A stretch of 64,000 nt of DNA from Acinetobacter sp. WCHAc010034. Lineage in GTDB: Bacteria > Pseudomonadota > Gammaproteobacteria > Pseudomonadales > Moraxellaceae. The position numbers and the translations under genes were made by a program. Shown one piece after another: positions 18,774-26,722 of the stretch; position 1 is the stretch's first letter; each line of letters starts with the position of its first letter. The DNA is taken from contig NZ_CP032279.1 in assembly GCF_001696615.3 (NCBI RefSeq), positions 2,728,001-2,792,000 on the forward strand. Reading direction: 5' to 3'. Below the pieces are notes generated by a model that was given only the letters and a program-made list of their open reading frames with translations, was not told the DNA's origin and ran no database searches.

Positions 18774-21080
18774 ATGTCTAATACTACCTATTTTCCCAAT
18801 GCTGCTTTGGTACAAAGTGGTGATTTATTTAAAATAATGGAACTGCGTTATTCGCATTCAATTTATGATGAAGATGGTTGCTACAACATAAAACGGCCAG
18901 TTTCTAATTCTTTGGAATTGATTCGGTGGTATCGAAATTGTGAGGATTTTTTTTACCAATTGTCCGTCGAAGGTACACCTCCTTCTGAAAATGATTTTGA
19001 GTCATTTCAAGCGGAGTTGGACAAGTTAATAGTCAAAGATGAAGTGCTTGGGAATTTTGGAATAGCAGAATATTCCCAAGATTGTAGGCAGCTATACTCT
19101 GATTTGAGGCTACGTGAATATCGAAATTTGGTACTAAAAAAATATGGTGACAATGAGCTGACTAATTGGTTAAAAGAAGTTTACCCTGTCCGAGAACAGC
19201 TAAAATTATTAGCAAAACATGAAGCACGATTTGATTTAGATGTTGAGTACCAATCGCAAATTGAAGGCTTACAGCTATTGTTAAAAAATACAGAGGCTGC
19301 ATATTTTTTAGCATTTGATATTGAAATTGAAGCGGATCAGTTCAAAGGGGATATGATTGCAAATTGGCGAGAAAATGCTGTTTTGCTAAAACCTATATTG
19401 GAAAATGCACTGAATGATATTTTGAAAGAACAATCGGATACTTTACGCATTTGTGTGAAGTTTGAAGATGATGGTATCTATGGCTTTCGATTTCATATAG
19501 TCATTTTCTTGCAATTTTTGACCTTAACTGAATCAGCGTGGCTAGCAGAGTTTAATGAAAAATTGCAACATAGATTGTCTGATAAAGTATTGTTAAGTGA
19601 GTGGTTGAAGCCACTTTACACAAAAAAAATAAACGTATGGCGTAATCATAGGGATTTAAATGAATTAGCTCATTCCAAGGAAAATTTGGATAAAGCTGAG
19701 CAAAGTATCTATTCAAATTTTCAAGACTATCAGCACGATATTACCTTTAAAATTATCAATTGGAATGAGCAGTTAAGAAAGCTGCAACCTGTATTAAAGT
19801 TTGAAATAGATGATTCTTTTAGTAATGAAGACAGGCAAAAATTAGAGTATTGGGGGATTAAATACCTATTCATTTCTAGTAAGTATATATATCTCCAGCA
19901 ACATCATGAGGATTTACATCCATCTATAGTAAGTTTTGTTTATCGATCCCCAACCCCAAAACAAAAAATTGTCTCTAAATTAGCAGCACCTGAAATACAG
20001 GAAAAAGATAGTCGTCCTAGGGGTGAGCAGAAGACAGAAAATCCAAATCAGTCAAGAAGAAAAAAAAATCAAGTGAATGAAAAGCCTGTAACACAGCAAA
20101 GAAGGACTGATGTAAACCAAACTTCTTTCTACAATGAAAAACTCGATTTTACCAAAAATATGCCTTTGGCTGATGTTGCTGAATCAAAAGCCAAACCAAA
20201 ATTTCAAAGCAAAACAATTACCAAAATAGAAAAGCTTCATATTGGCGCACCAAAAGATGAAGATGTGATAAACCCATCAAAAATACCAACTTTGCAAGAT
20301 TTTATTGATTACATCTTGGATGAGAAAAATGGCATATGGAAAACTGAAATCAAAAATAAGCAGCGAGTCAGTTGGGCTGAAATATTTTTTAAAAATAAGA
20401 TTCGTGATGCGGAACTATTAGCTTTTCTGATCAGATTTGAACATTTTAGTGACACTTTGTTCCATTCAGCAAATTCATTTTTTTCAGTAGTACCAAAACA
20501 GAATTGTAGTCCTAAAGGTTTATCTTTTGTTGGAGGGCAATACCTTTTTTTATTCTATAATTTTCATACACAACAAATTAAAAATAAGTTAGATGAGTTG
20601 AATATTCAATCAGAATATTGGAATTTGATTACCATGATGTTTGAATCTCGTCCTGATGAAGAATATCAGTTCGATGGTTTACAATTAAAGATGCATCATC
20701 AGCAAGTTCAAAAATTTAATGACTTGATGAAAAAGGCGCGAGTATTGGTAAAAGAGTATCAAAAGAAAATGCAGCAACCTTTAACATATCTAAAGTATGC
20801 AGATGCTAAGTTGTGGCAAAAGACTTTTGATCAAGAATGCATTCTTATGCGTTGGCAATTTAATCTGCCGAGTGACTCCAATATAAAAGAAAGATTAATG
20901 TCACTTTTTAATAAATTTAAAACGAGGTTATCGGGTAAAGAACGTCACTTTAAGAATGTTCAACATATTTTGTTGGAATGTAAAAGGCATCAAAGTGTTT
21001 CTTTAGATGTTGTATTGATATTTGATAGTGCTGAATTAGCGGAAGATCAAAATAAGCTAAGTGAACATGTTGAAGAGTGA
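18774..21080 (+). CDS. Unrecognised 768-residue protein, 3' end cut by an IS3-family element
   Basis: I do not recognise this protein with confidence. It is acidic and mostly helical, with a Lys/Gln-rich hydrophilic linker at about residues 400-490. Two stretches loosely resemble the catalytic part of the YagK/YfjJ (Gp2) protein encoded downstream at 23467. About residues 180-245 contain YFLAFDIEIEA and later GFRFHIVIF. About residues 690-750 contain ILMRWQFNLP, the RLSGKERHF turn and SLDVVLIFDSAE. In both, the HxH motif of Gp2 is degenerate. The TGA stop is the first three bases of the IS3-family left end, so the natural C-terminus is lost. Reading on after the IS would add about ten codons. 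Confidence 0.6.
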   Translation: MSNTTYFPNAALVQSGDLFKIMELRYSHSIYDEDGCYNIKRPVSNSLELIRWYRNCEDFFYQLSVEGTPPSENDFESFQAELDKLIVKDEVLGNFGIAEYSQDCRQLYSDLRLREYRNLVLKKYGDNELTNWLKEVYPVREQLKLLAKHEARFDLDVEYQSQIEGLQLLLKNTEAAYFLAFDIEIEADQFKGDMIANWRENAVLLKPILENALNDILKEQSDTLRICVKFEDDGIYGFRFHIVIFLQFLTLTESAWLAEFNEKLQHRLSDKVLLSEWLKPLYTKKINVWRNHRDLNELAHSKENLDKAEQSIYSNFQDYQHDITFKIINWNEQLRKLQPVLKFEIDDSFSNEDRQKLEYWGIKYLFISSKYIYLQQHHEDLHPSIVSFVYRSPTPKQKIVSKLAAPEIQEKDSRPRGEQKTENPNQSRRKKNQVNEKPVTQQRRTDVNQTSFYNEKLDFTKNMPLADVAESKAKPKFQSKTITKIEKLHIGAPKDEDVINPSKIPTLQDFIDYILDEKNGIWKTEIKNKQRVSWAEIFFKNKIRDAELLAFLIRFEHFSDTLFHSANSFFSVVPKQNCSPKGLSFVGGQYLFLFYNFHTQQIKNKLDELNIQSEYWNLITMMFESRPDEEYQFDGLQLKMHHQQVQKFNDLMKKARVLVKEYQKKMQQPLTYLKYADAKLWQKTFDQECILMRWQFNLPSDSNIKERLMSLFNKFKTRLSGKERHFKNVQHILLECKRHQSVSLDVVLIFDSAELAEDQNKLSEHVEE

Positions 21081-22129
21081 TGTGTGCTTAAAAAACAGGA
21101 GGGTTTAACTTGGTAAACTATACATACTCATTAGGAGTTTACCATGAGCAAGAAACAGAAGACTTACACCGCAGAATTTAAAGCTGAAGCCATAAAAGCC
21201 ATTGAAGAGAACCAAGGTAATGTATCGGAATCCGCTAGACAACTTGGCATTTCAATGCAAACCCTTTCGAACTGGAATAACAAAGCAAAGGCTGGAACTT
21301 TAGCAGGCACAAAACAGTATTCGCCCGATCTAAACGCCTTACTCGAAGAAAATAAGAAGCTTAAACAACAGCTCAAAACAGCTGAAATGGAACGTGAATT
21401 TTTAAAAAAGGCAGCAGCGTACTTTGCCAAAGAAAGTCAGTGAGGTACGCCTATATGAAATCGCAAAGCCACTTATTTCCGATTATTTTAATGGCTCGAT
21501 TACTTCGTGTATCCGTTTCTCGCTTTTATGATTGGCTAAAGCGAGGCATGAGTAAAAGATCAATTCAGCGAAATCAGCAGACAATTTTGGTCAAAATAGC
21601 CCATGAAGAAACCAAACAAAGCTATGGCTATGTTCGATTAACCAAGCATTTACAAGCGCAAGGTATCAAAATAAGTACGTATGCTGTGCGCCAAATAAAA
21701 AAATCAAATCAGTTGTATTGTAAGCGCCATAAGCGTTTCAAAAGAACCACGAACAGTGATCACAACCGTTCTATTTATGACAATTTACTCAAGCAACAGT
21801 TTTCAATGACGAAGCCTAATCTTGCGTGGTCGAGTGACATTACCTACATTTGGACGGCTGAGGGCTGGTTGTACTTGGCAGCTGTCAAAGATCTTTACAC
21901 GAAACAGGTTGTTGGCTATAGCTTAAATGAGCGCATGACAGCCAAGCTTGTTTGTGATGCATTGAATATGGCTATTCGCAATCAGAAACCTGCTAAAGAT
22001 CTCATTGTACATTCAGATAGAGGCAGCCAATATTGCAGTAATGAATATCGAAACTTACTTGAGAAATTTGATTTTCAGGGTTCAATGAGCAAAAAAGGCG
22101 ACTGCTTTGATAATGCACCGATAGAGAGT
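21078..22129 (+). mobile_element. Truncated IS3-family copy (left 1052 bp)
   Basis: It begins with the inverted-repeat end TGATGTGTGCTT and is identical base for base, as far as I read, to 22130-23181 of the complete copy that follows directly. It lacks the last 222 bp and the right inverted repeat. The junction is head-to-tail. Confidence 0.9.
21144..21443 (+). CDS. IS3-family OrfA (truncated copy)
   Basis: A 99-residue DNA-binding subunit. An N-terminal helix-turn-helix (YTAEFKAEAIKAIEE, then VSESARQLGISMQTLSNW) is followed by a leucine-zipper-like segment (LLEENKKLKQQLKTAEMEREFLKKAAAYF). A slippery AAAAAAG at 21404-21410 sits in the zipper region. The OrfB frame is -1 and open from there, so an OrfAB fusion by -1 frameshift is expected in an intact copy. 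Here OrfB is truncated, so no active fusion can be made from this copy. Confidence 0.92.
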   Translation: MSKKQKTYTAEFKAEAIKAIEENQGNVSESARQLGISMQTLSNWNNKAKAGTLAGTKQYSPDLNALLEENKKLKQQLKTAEMEREFLKKAAAYFAKESQ

Positions 22130-22132
22130 TGA
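21440..22132 (+). pseudogene. IS3-family OrfB, truncated
   Basis: Identical to the first 230 codons of the full OrfB downstream (289 residues). The DDE catalytic core keeps the first two Asp (WSSDITYIW and VHSDRGSQY). The protein stops right after NAPIES, just at the third catalytic acidic residue. The stop TGA is the first three bases of the next IS copy. The conserved SFWGILKNEL segment is missing, so it is inactive. Confidence 0.9.
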
Positions 22133-22195
22133 TGTGTGCTTAAAAAACAGGAGGGTTTAACTTGGTAAACTATACATACTCATTAGGAGTTTACC

Positions 22196-22495
22196 ATGAG
22201 CAAGAAACAGAAGACTTACACCGCAGAATTTAAAGCTGAAGCCATAAAAGCCATTGAAGAGAACCAAGGTAATGTATCGGAATCCGCTAGACAACTTGGC
22301 ATTTCAATGCAAACCCTTTCGAACTGGAATAACAAAGCAAAGGCTGGAACTTTAGCAGGCACAAAACAGTATTCGCCCGATCTAAACGCCTTACTCGAAG
22401 AAAATAAGAAGCTTAAACAACAGCTCAAAACAGCTGAAATGGAACGTGAATTTTTAAAAAAGGCAGCAGCGTACTTTGCCAAAGAAAGTCAGTGA
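22196..22495 (+). CDS. IS3-family OrfA (complete copy)
   Basis: Identical to the 99-residue OrfA at 21144: helix-turn-helix plus leucine zipper. It overlaps orfB by 4 bases in the -1 frame. The AAAAAAG slippery run at 22456-22462 is in position to make the OrfAB transposase. Confidence 0.94.
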   Translation: MSKKQKTYTAEFKAEAIKAIEENQGNVSESARQLGISMQTLSNWNNKAKAGTLAGTKQYSPDLNALLEENKKLKQQLKTAEMEREFLKKAAAYFAKESQ

Positions 22496-23361
22496 GGTAC
22501 GCCTATATGAAATCGCAAAGCCACTTATTTCCGATTATTTTAATGGCTCGATTACTTCGTGTATCCGTTTCTCGCTTTTATGATTGGCTAAAGCGAGGCA
22601 TGAGTAAAAGATCAATTCAGCGAAATCAGCAGACAATTTTGGTCAAAATAGCCCATGAAGAAACCAAACAAAGCTATGGCTATGTTCGATTAACCAAGCA
22701 TTTACAAGCGCAAGGTATCAAAATAAGTACGTATGCTGTGCGCCAAATAAAAAAATCAAATCAGTTGTATTGTAAGCGCCATAAGCGTTTCAAAAGAACC
22801 ACGAACAGTGATCACAACCGTTCTATTTATGACAATTTACTCAAGCAACAGTTTTCAATGACGAAGCCTAATCTTGCGTGGTCGAGTGACATTACCTACA
22901 TTTGGACGGCTGAGGGCTGGTTGTACTTGGCAGCTGTCAAAGATCTTTACACGAAACAGGTTGTTGGCTATAGCTTAAATGAGCGCATGACAGCCAAGCT
23001 TGTTTGTGATGCATTGAATATGGCTATTCGCAATCAGAAACCTGCTAAAGATCTCATTGTACATTCAGATAGAGGCAGCCAATATTGCAGTAATGAATAT
23101 CGAAACTTACTTGAGAAATTTGATTTTCAGGGTTCAATGAGCAAAAAAGGCGACTGCTTTGATAATGCACCGATAGAGAGTTTCTGGGGCATACTCAAAA
23201 ATGAACTAGTCCATCATCGCAACTACAAAACAAGGGAAGAAGCCAAAGCGGATATTACAAAATATATAGAGTTATTTTATAATCAGCGAAGAATTCAAAA
23301 AGGCTTGGATTTTAAGACACCAAATCAAATGGCAGAAGACTTTTATCGGTTAGCTGCCTAG
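22492..23361 (+). CDS. IS3-family OrfB, DDE transposase (complete)
   Basis: A 289-residue rve-type integrase core. The N-terminal HTH_21-like region (YGYVRLTKHLQAQGI) precedes the catalytic domain. That domain has Asp in LAWSSDITYIW, Asp in IVHSDRGSQY and Glu in the NAPIESFWGILKNEL segment. It ends with the family's YNQRRIQKGLDFKTPNQMA. It needs the frameshift-made fusion with OrfA for full activity. The element looks transposition-competent by sequence. Confidence 0.95.
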   Translation: MRYAYMKSQSHLFPIILMARLLRVSVSRFYDWLKRGMSKRSIQRNQQTILVKIAHEETKQSYGYVRLTKHLQAQGIKISTYAVRQIKKSNQLYCKRHKRFKRTTNSDHNRSIYDNLLKQQFSMTKPNLAWSSDITYIWTAEGWLYLAAVKDLYTKQVVGYSLNERMTAKLVCDALNMAIRNQKPAKDLIVHSDRGSQYCSNEYRNLLEKFDFQGSMSKKGDCFDNAPIESFWGILKNELVHHRNYKTREEAKADITKYIELFYNQRRIQKGLDFKTPNQMAEDFYRLAA

Positions 23362-23466
23362 AATCTCCCAAGTGAAAGTCTCCTGCTAATTCAGCACACA
23401 TCAAACCTCTTAAAAAAATACAGAGGTGACTCATGACATGGTTATAAACACTTTAGAGGACTAACC

Positions 23467-24417
23467 ATGTCAATCACTACACTGAATACCAAGCTTTATT
23501 CTGAAACTGAAATCCTATTTGCAGTTGAAAACTTTGTTATTAACATCCATCTGGCTGGTTTCAATCACGCTCAAAAACAAGAGTTTAAAGAGCTGCTTGA
23601 GCTATTCGATGCCATTTACAATATCGACTATTGCTATGGTGACTATATCTCAGCCTTCATATTGTTGAAATTGTATATTGACCAAATCCGTTTTGATCCA
23701 CTTGTAAAGCAAACTGATAGTTATGATTTCGTTTTAGAACTCAATGATGAGCAATTAGCATTTTATGAAAAGATGCTCAAGATGCTAAAGGGGGAAATTG
23801 AACGAGACCTACATCAGTTTAGGCTACAAGAAAAGGACAATACAGAAAGCTTGAAGGAATATGTTGAACAGATATTCAATCACCATACGAAGGTGCTTAT
23901 GGTTCGTGTAGATTTAGGATATTTAAAGGATTCGAAACAGCAAATCACAGTAGAGCAATTCTATCGGCATTTTGAAATCATGCGTAATCGCCTATCTAAC
24001 CAAGATACCTTCTTTAGTAATCTTCATGGATATTCATGGGCAATTGAACAAGGGAAGGAACGGGGTTATCACGTACACCTATTGCTTATGTATGATGGAA
24101 CCAAAGTACAGAATGGTTCTTATTATGCGCAGCGAGTAGGGGAAAAATGGCAAGAGATTACCCAAGGGCATGGCAGCTATTTTAATCTGCATGACAAAGA
24201 GTATATTCATAAGTTACGCATGGCAGGCTGTGATATTGGATTGGGAATGGTGTCGAGAAACAATGAAGGTGATTGGGAAAAAGTGGTTACTGTAATTGAA
24301 TATCTTACAGACCCCGCTAAGGACGAACAGCGTCTCAGAGTAAAATGTTTTAGGAACATGCAAACTTTTGGGAAAGGTCAGTTCGAGAATAGCAAGCGTA
24401 GAGGGATCAAAAAATAA
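23467..24417 (+). CDS. YagK/YfjJ (inovirus Gp2-like) protein with HxH motif
   Basis: A 316-residue protein of the YagK/YfjJ C-terminal-domain family, annotated as inovirus Gp2 in phages and islands. Three blocks support this. MVRVDLGYLKD precedes a long helix. GYHVHLLLMYDG (about residues 199-210) has the His-x-His flanked by hydrophobic residues seen in rolling-circle initiators. YIHKLRMAGCDIGLGMV is followed by VIEYLTDP near the C-terminus. Family members are thought to act in replication of filamentous phages and elements; the enzymatic role is not proven. Start chosen at ATG 23467 with AGAGGA upstream. It was probably co-transcribed with the 768-residue gene before the IS insertion. Confidence 0.8.
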   Translation: MSITTLNTKLYSETEILFAVENFVINIHLAGFNHAQKQEFKELLELFDAIYNIDYCYGDYISAFILLKLYIDQIRFDPLVKQTDSYDFVLELNDEQLAFYEKMLKMLKGEIERDLHQFRLQEKDNTESLKEYVEQIFNHHTKVLMVRVDLGYLKDSKQQITVEQFYRHFEIMRNRLSNQDTFFSNLHGYSWAIEQGKERGYHVHLLLMYDGTKVQNGSYYAQRVGEKWQEITQGHGSYFNLHDKEYIHKLRMAGCDIGLGMVSRNNEGDWEKVVTVIEYLTDPAKDEQRLRVKCFRNMQTFGKGQFENSKRRGIKK

Positions 24418-24478
24418 CTTAAGTCAAAATTCTTGACTTATACATTATTAGCTAAAAAAGCTGTTTTGCTATTCTAAG

Positions 24479-24506
24479 GAATTGAGCCATTATAGTGGCT
24501 CAATTC
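24479..24506 (+). terminator. Hairpin after the Gp2-like gene
   Basis: A perfect 11-bp stem, gaattgagcca with tggctcaattc, around ttatag, 60 bases past the stop. No T-run follows. DNA from here to 24780 is AT-rich without a supported gene. Confidence 0.45.
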
Positions 24507-24802
24507 TCATAGGTAGTATTTGGATACTATGCCATTGAATAACAATAACTTATATTTGTGATTTTTATCAATATTTAGTTGAATCTGTTCTGGGCTTTGG
24601 AATACTGGAACTGTTTTTTAATTGATTATTTGTCATGTTGTGTGGCTACTATTTAATCAATATTCCACTTTTGTGGATAGAATTTAGAAATAATGAAGTC
24701 ATGCTGTCTTTTTTGTAATCAATAAATATATAAATATAAAACAAGCAGTATTCCTAACCATCTGAATTGACTTCAATCCTCCTCACCTTTATTCTTAGCG
24801 TG

Positions 24803-24962
24803 CTGGCCTACATTGCCAGTGGGTTTTAGCAGACCCTATACACAAGAATACTAAAAAGTCAGATTTTTAGTATTGGATCCTCACGTCCCCCTTTTTTCTA
24901 TGGTAGGACGGAGGGGGACGCGCTTGCGCGTGCTGGATCCTTGTGTACCAGTCTGCTAACCC
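24803..24962. other. Strongly folded non-coding region (nested stems)
   Basis: Complementary segments are nested like a cruciform or structured RNA. ttagcagac (24826-24834) pairs with gtctgctaa (24951-24959), extended by ggg/ccc at 24821-24823 and 24960-24962. tacacaag (24839-24846) pairs with cttgtgta (24940-24947). Inside is a perfect 11-bp hairpin (24847-24857 with 24864-24874, loop gtcaga). Two ggatcc hexamers can pair (24875, 24935). gtccccc (24885-24891) pairs with gggggac (24913-24919), and gcgcttgcgc is a small hairpin. A further ctggc/gccag hairpin lies at 24803-24819. No ORF spans it. Candidate roles are a replication or transfer origin, or a structured RNA. Confidence 0.6.
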
Positions 24963-25027
24963 TCTTCGTTCTGCCACCATTATTTAGCAGTGATGTGGTA
25001 GTTCTTCTTTTACACAAGGAGTCCATC

Positions 25028-25060
25028 ATGGTCATTCAAATCTTCCCCTTACTGTACTGA
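25028..25060 (+). CDS. Possible 10-codon leader peptide with strong ribosome site
   Basis: ATG at 25028 has AAGGAG six bases upstream and opens a 10-codon frame (MVIQIFPLLY) ending in TGA at 25058-25060. It follows the folded region at 24.82-24.96 kb and precedes the first lipoprotein gene by 150 bases. It could be a leader peptide or the remnant of a lost gene start. Expression is not shown. Confidence 0.3.
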   Translation: MVIQIFPLLY

Positions 25061-25213
25061 ATTCTATTTCAAACAGCTGACTTTTTACCAAGCAGTTGAT
25101 GGGATTTATTCGTCTCATTTTATTCATATCCGCATATCTTCCTCACTAGGGAGCATGCGTTGCTGTGTCTTAAATTTTGATTTCAATACAGAACAATATT
25201 AAAGGGGTGCTTT

Positions 25214-25498
25214 ATGAGAATTCAAACATTCAGCCTGCTGGCTGTACTGCTTTTACCTGTTTTATCTGCCTGTTCATCTACGGATGCCAAAGACCGTAAA
25301 GCCTACATCGAACAATGCATGTATCCAAACGCCGCTATTAAAACTGCAGTCGAAAGCGAAGAATCCTGCACCTGCCGTTATGACAGCATTCGTGAACAAT
25401 ATGGCAAGCCTTTCTTTACTGTACCCATTACCAGTGATGAAGATAAACGCCGTCTGGACTTTGCCAGAGGCTATACCGTGGGCAAATGCAGAGGCTAA
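25214..25498 (+). CDS. Small Cys-containing lipoprotein (1 of 3)
   Basis: A 94-residue protein. The signal peptide (residues 1-19) ends in the lipobox LSAC, so signal peptidase II would leave a lipidated Cys20. The mature part is short and polar, with four more cysteines (EQCMYP, ESCTCRY, VGKCRG), which suggests disulfides in the periplasm. No family recognised. AAGGGG lies before the ATG. The next lipoprotein gene starts 10 bases after its stop. Confidence 0.72.
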   Translation: MRIQTFSLLAVLLLPVLSACSSTDAKDRKAYIEQCMYPNAAIKTAVESEESCTCRYDSIREQYGKPFFTVPITSDEDKRRLDFARGYTVGKCRG

Positions 25499-25508
25499 GG
25501 GGCAGCAC

Positions 25509-25820
25509 ATGAAAAACAATATATTACTTCTCATCATTGCAGTTGCTTTGCTTGCTGGCTGTACGTCCAAACAAGAAAAGGCCTGTCAGGAAGAAGCGGA
25601 TGTCGCTGAAACCGTGATGCAGGCTCGATTGAACTATGGCGGCTTTGCCGAAGCGACTTATATGCTTGCTGGCGATAACCTTGAACTGCGTGAGCAGCTC
25701 AGACCGATGATTCATGATGCCTTTGAATACGGCCGAGGTGGTACAGCAACCTATGAGAAAACCAAGCAGATATTTAAAGACAAATATTACCAACAGTGCA
25801 TGGAACGACCAGCACCTTGA
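25509..25820 (+). CDS. Small lipoprotein (2 of 3)
   Basis: A 103-residue protein. Its signal peptide ends in the lipobox LLAGC at about residues 14-18, followed by a Lys/Glu/Gln-rich mature region with two further cysteines (KACQEE and QQCMER). ATG chosen at 25509 because it opens directly with the signal peptide; an in-frame extension upstream would run through the preceding gene. No family recognised. The middle of an operon of three lipoproteins. Confidence 0.7.
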   Translation: MKNNILLLIIAVALLAGCTSKQEKACQEEADVAETVMQARLNYGGFAEATYMLAGDNLELREQLRPMIHDAFEYGRGGTATYEKTKQIFKDKYYQQCMERPAP

Positions 25821-25855
25821 TGTGAATGCCTGAGCATACAGGCGATGGGGGAAAG

Positions 25856-26476
25856 ATGAAAAAGATCATAATGTTGGCAACAATTACCATGTTAACAGTC
25901 GGCTGTGAAAAGCAACCAGAAGCAGCACAAGCACAGAATACCGTAGCTAAAACTGAAAAAGCCAAACCAGCGGTCAAAGCTGAAAAACTGACTGAGAAAG
26001 AAATACAGGATTTGGAGTCCTTAGAAAAATCACCCAGTGAAGAAACAGCCAGTACTGCAGGCTATTATCTCAGCAATCTAGAAGTGACTCCGGCACAGGA
26101 AATACGCGAGTTTATCGCTAAAGGCTGGGATGAGTGGGAAACACTGAACCGGCAGGAAGCTGAAAATGCAGATCAAGCCGAATCTGCTCAAGGTAATGCA
26201 TCCATGCAGTACCGCATCGAAATCAAGAATCAGGTCTTTGGCGGGAAGCATGTGGTTGAAACGGCTTATCTGCATTTAATTTCATTGTCCGACAGCATTA
26301 ATCTCGATCGGGTTGTGGTGAACCGCGGCAATTGCAAAGCGGATTACCGTGACGGCGCCAACCCGATTCTATACGGCCAATCGATGCGTTTCTTCCTGAA
26401 TTGTGATCCGCGCAATGTCCGTGAGGTGGTTGCGGTACTCAAGGATGGACGTGAAATTGTGATGACAGCACAATAG
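25856..26476 (+). CDS. Lipoprotein (3 of 3), 206 residues
   Basis: The signal peptide ends in the lipobox LTVGC (about residues 13-17). A disordered, Ala/Glu/Lys-rich linker (to about residue 75) follows, then a compact C-terminal domain with alternating beta-type strands. That domain contains IEIKNQVFGGKHVVETAYLHL, two cysteines (RGNCKAD and FLNCDPRNV) and VVAVLKDGREIVMTAQ. The start at 25856 has GGGGGAAAG just upstream; ten codons of open frame before it are untranslated in my view. Function unknown; the third consecutive lipoprotein, suggesting a joint envelope role. Confidence 0.7.
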   Translation: MKKIIMLATITMLTVGCEKQPEAAQAQNTVAKTEKAKPAVKAEKLTEKEIQDLESLEKSPSEETASTAGYYLSNLEVTPAQEIREFIAKGWDEWETLNRQEAENADQAESAQGNASMQYRIEIKNQVFGGKHVVETAYLHLISLSDSINLDRVVVNRGNCKADYRDGANPILYGQSMRFFLNCDPRNVREVVAVLKDGREIVMTAQ

Positions 26477-26652
26477 GGTCAGGACTGTATCTTCTATGTG
26501 CGCGGGCCACAGGCTATACGCTTAAGGCGTTTGCGTGAATTGAAAGAAATTTCACTTATATAACATAAAGATGAATCTACACACAGAATGAATTTATTGA
26601 GTTCAATCACACGTAAGATTTAATAAATACATTCATAAGACCAATCTTAATC

Positions 26653-26704
26653 AGGCTGCTGGACTTCATTCCAATTAAGGGATGGGATTCAGCAGCCTTT
26701 TTTG
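26653..26704 (+). promoter_or_regulatory. Terminator-like hairpin in the leader of the DUF932 gene
   Basis: aggctgctg (26653-26661) pairs with cagcagcct (26690-26698), followed by a T-run ending about 26703. The DUF932 start codon is only 18 bases further, too close for a promoter in between. Any DUF932 transcript must read through this hairpin. Upstream (26477-26652) is AT-rich with no gene. Confidence 0.65.
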
Positions 26705-26722
26705 TTTATAAGGAAAAATCTC

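Larger units (their letters stand above)
22130..23403 (+). mobile_element. Complete IS3-family element (1274 bp)
   Basis: The left end TGATGTGTGCTTAAAAAAC and the complement of the right end (TGATGTGTGCTGAATTAGC) form imperfect inverted repeats. orfA and orfB are intact. The flanks (gagagt on the left, inside copy 1; aacctct on the right) show no target duplication. This fits a head-to-tail rearrangement rather than a simple insertion. Confidence 0.92.

Noticed and set aside
24803..24962. Retron msr-msd or integron attC site
   Set aside because: Outer inverted repeats resemble both at first sight, but there is no reverse transcriptase or integron integrase near, and the core GTTRRRY of attC is not matched.
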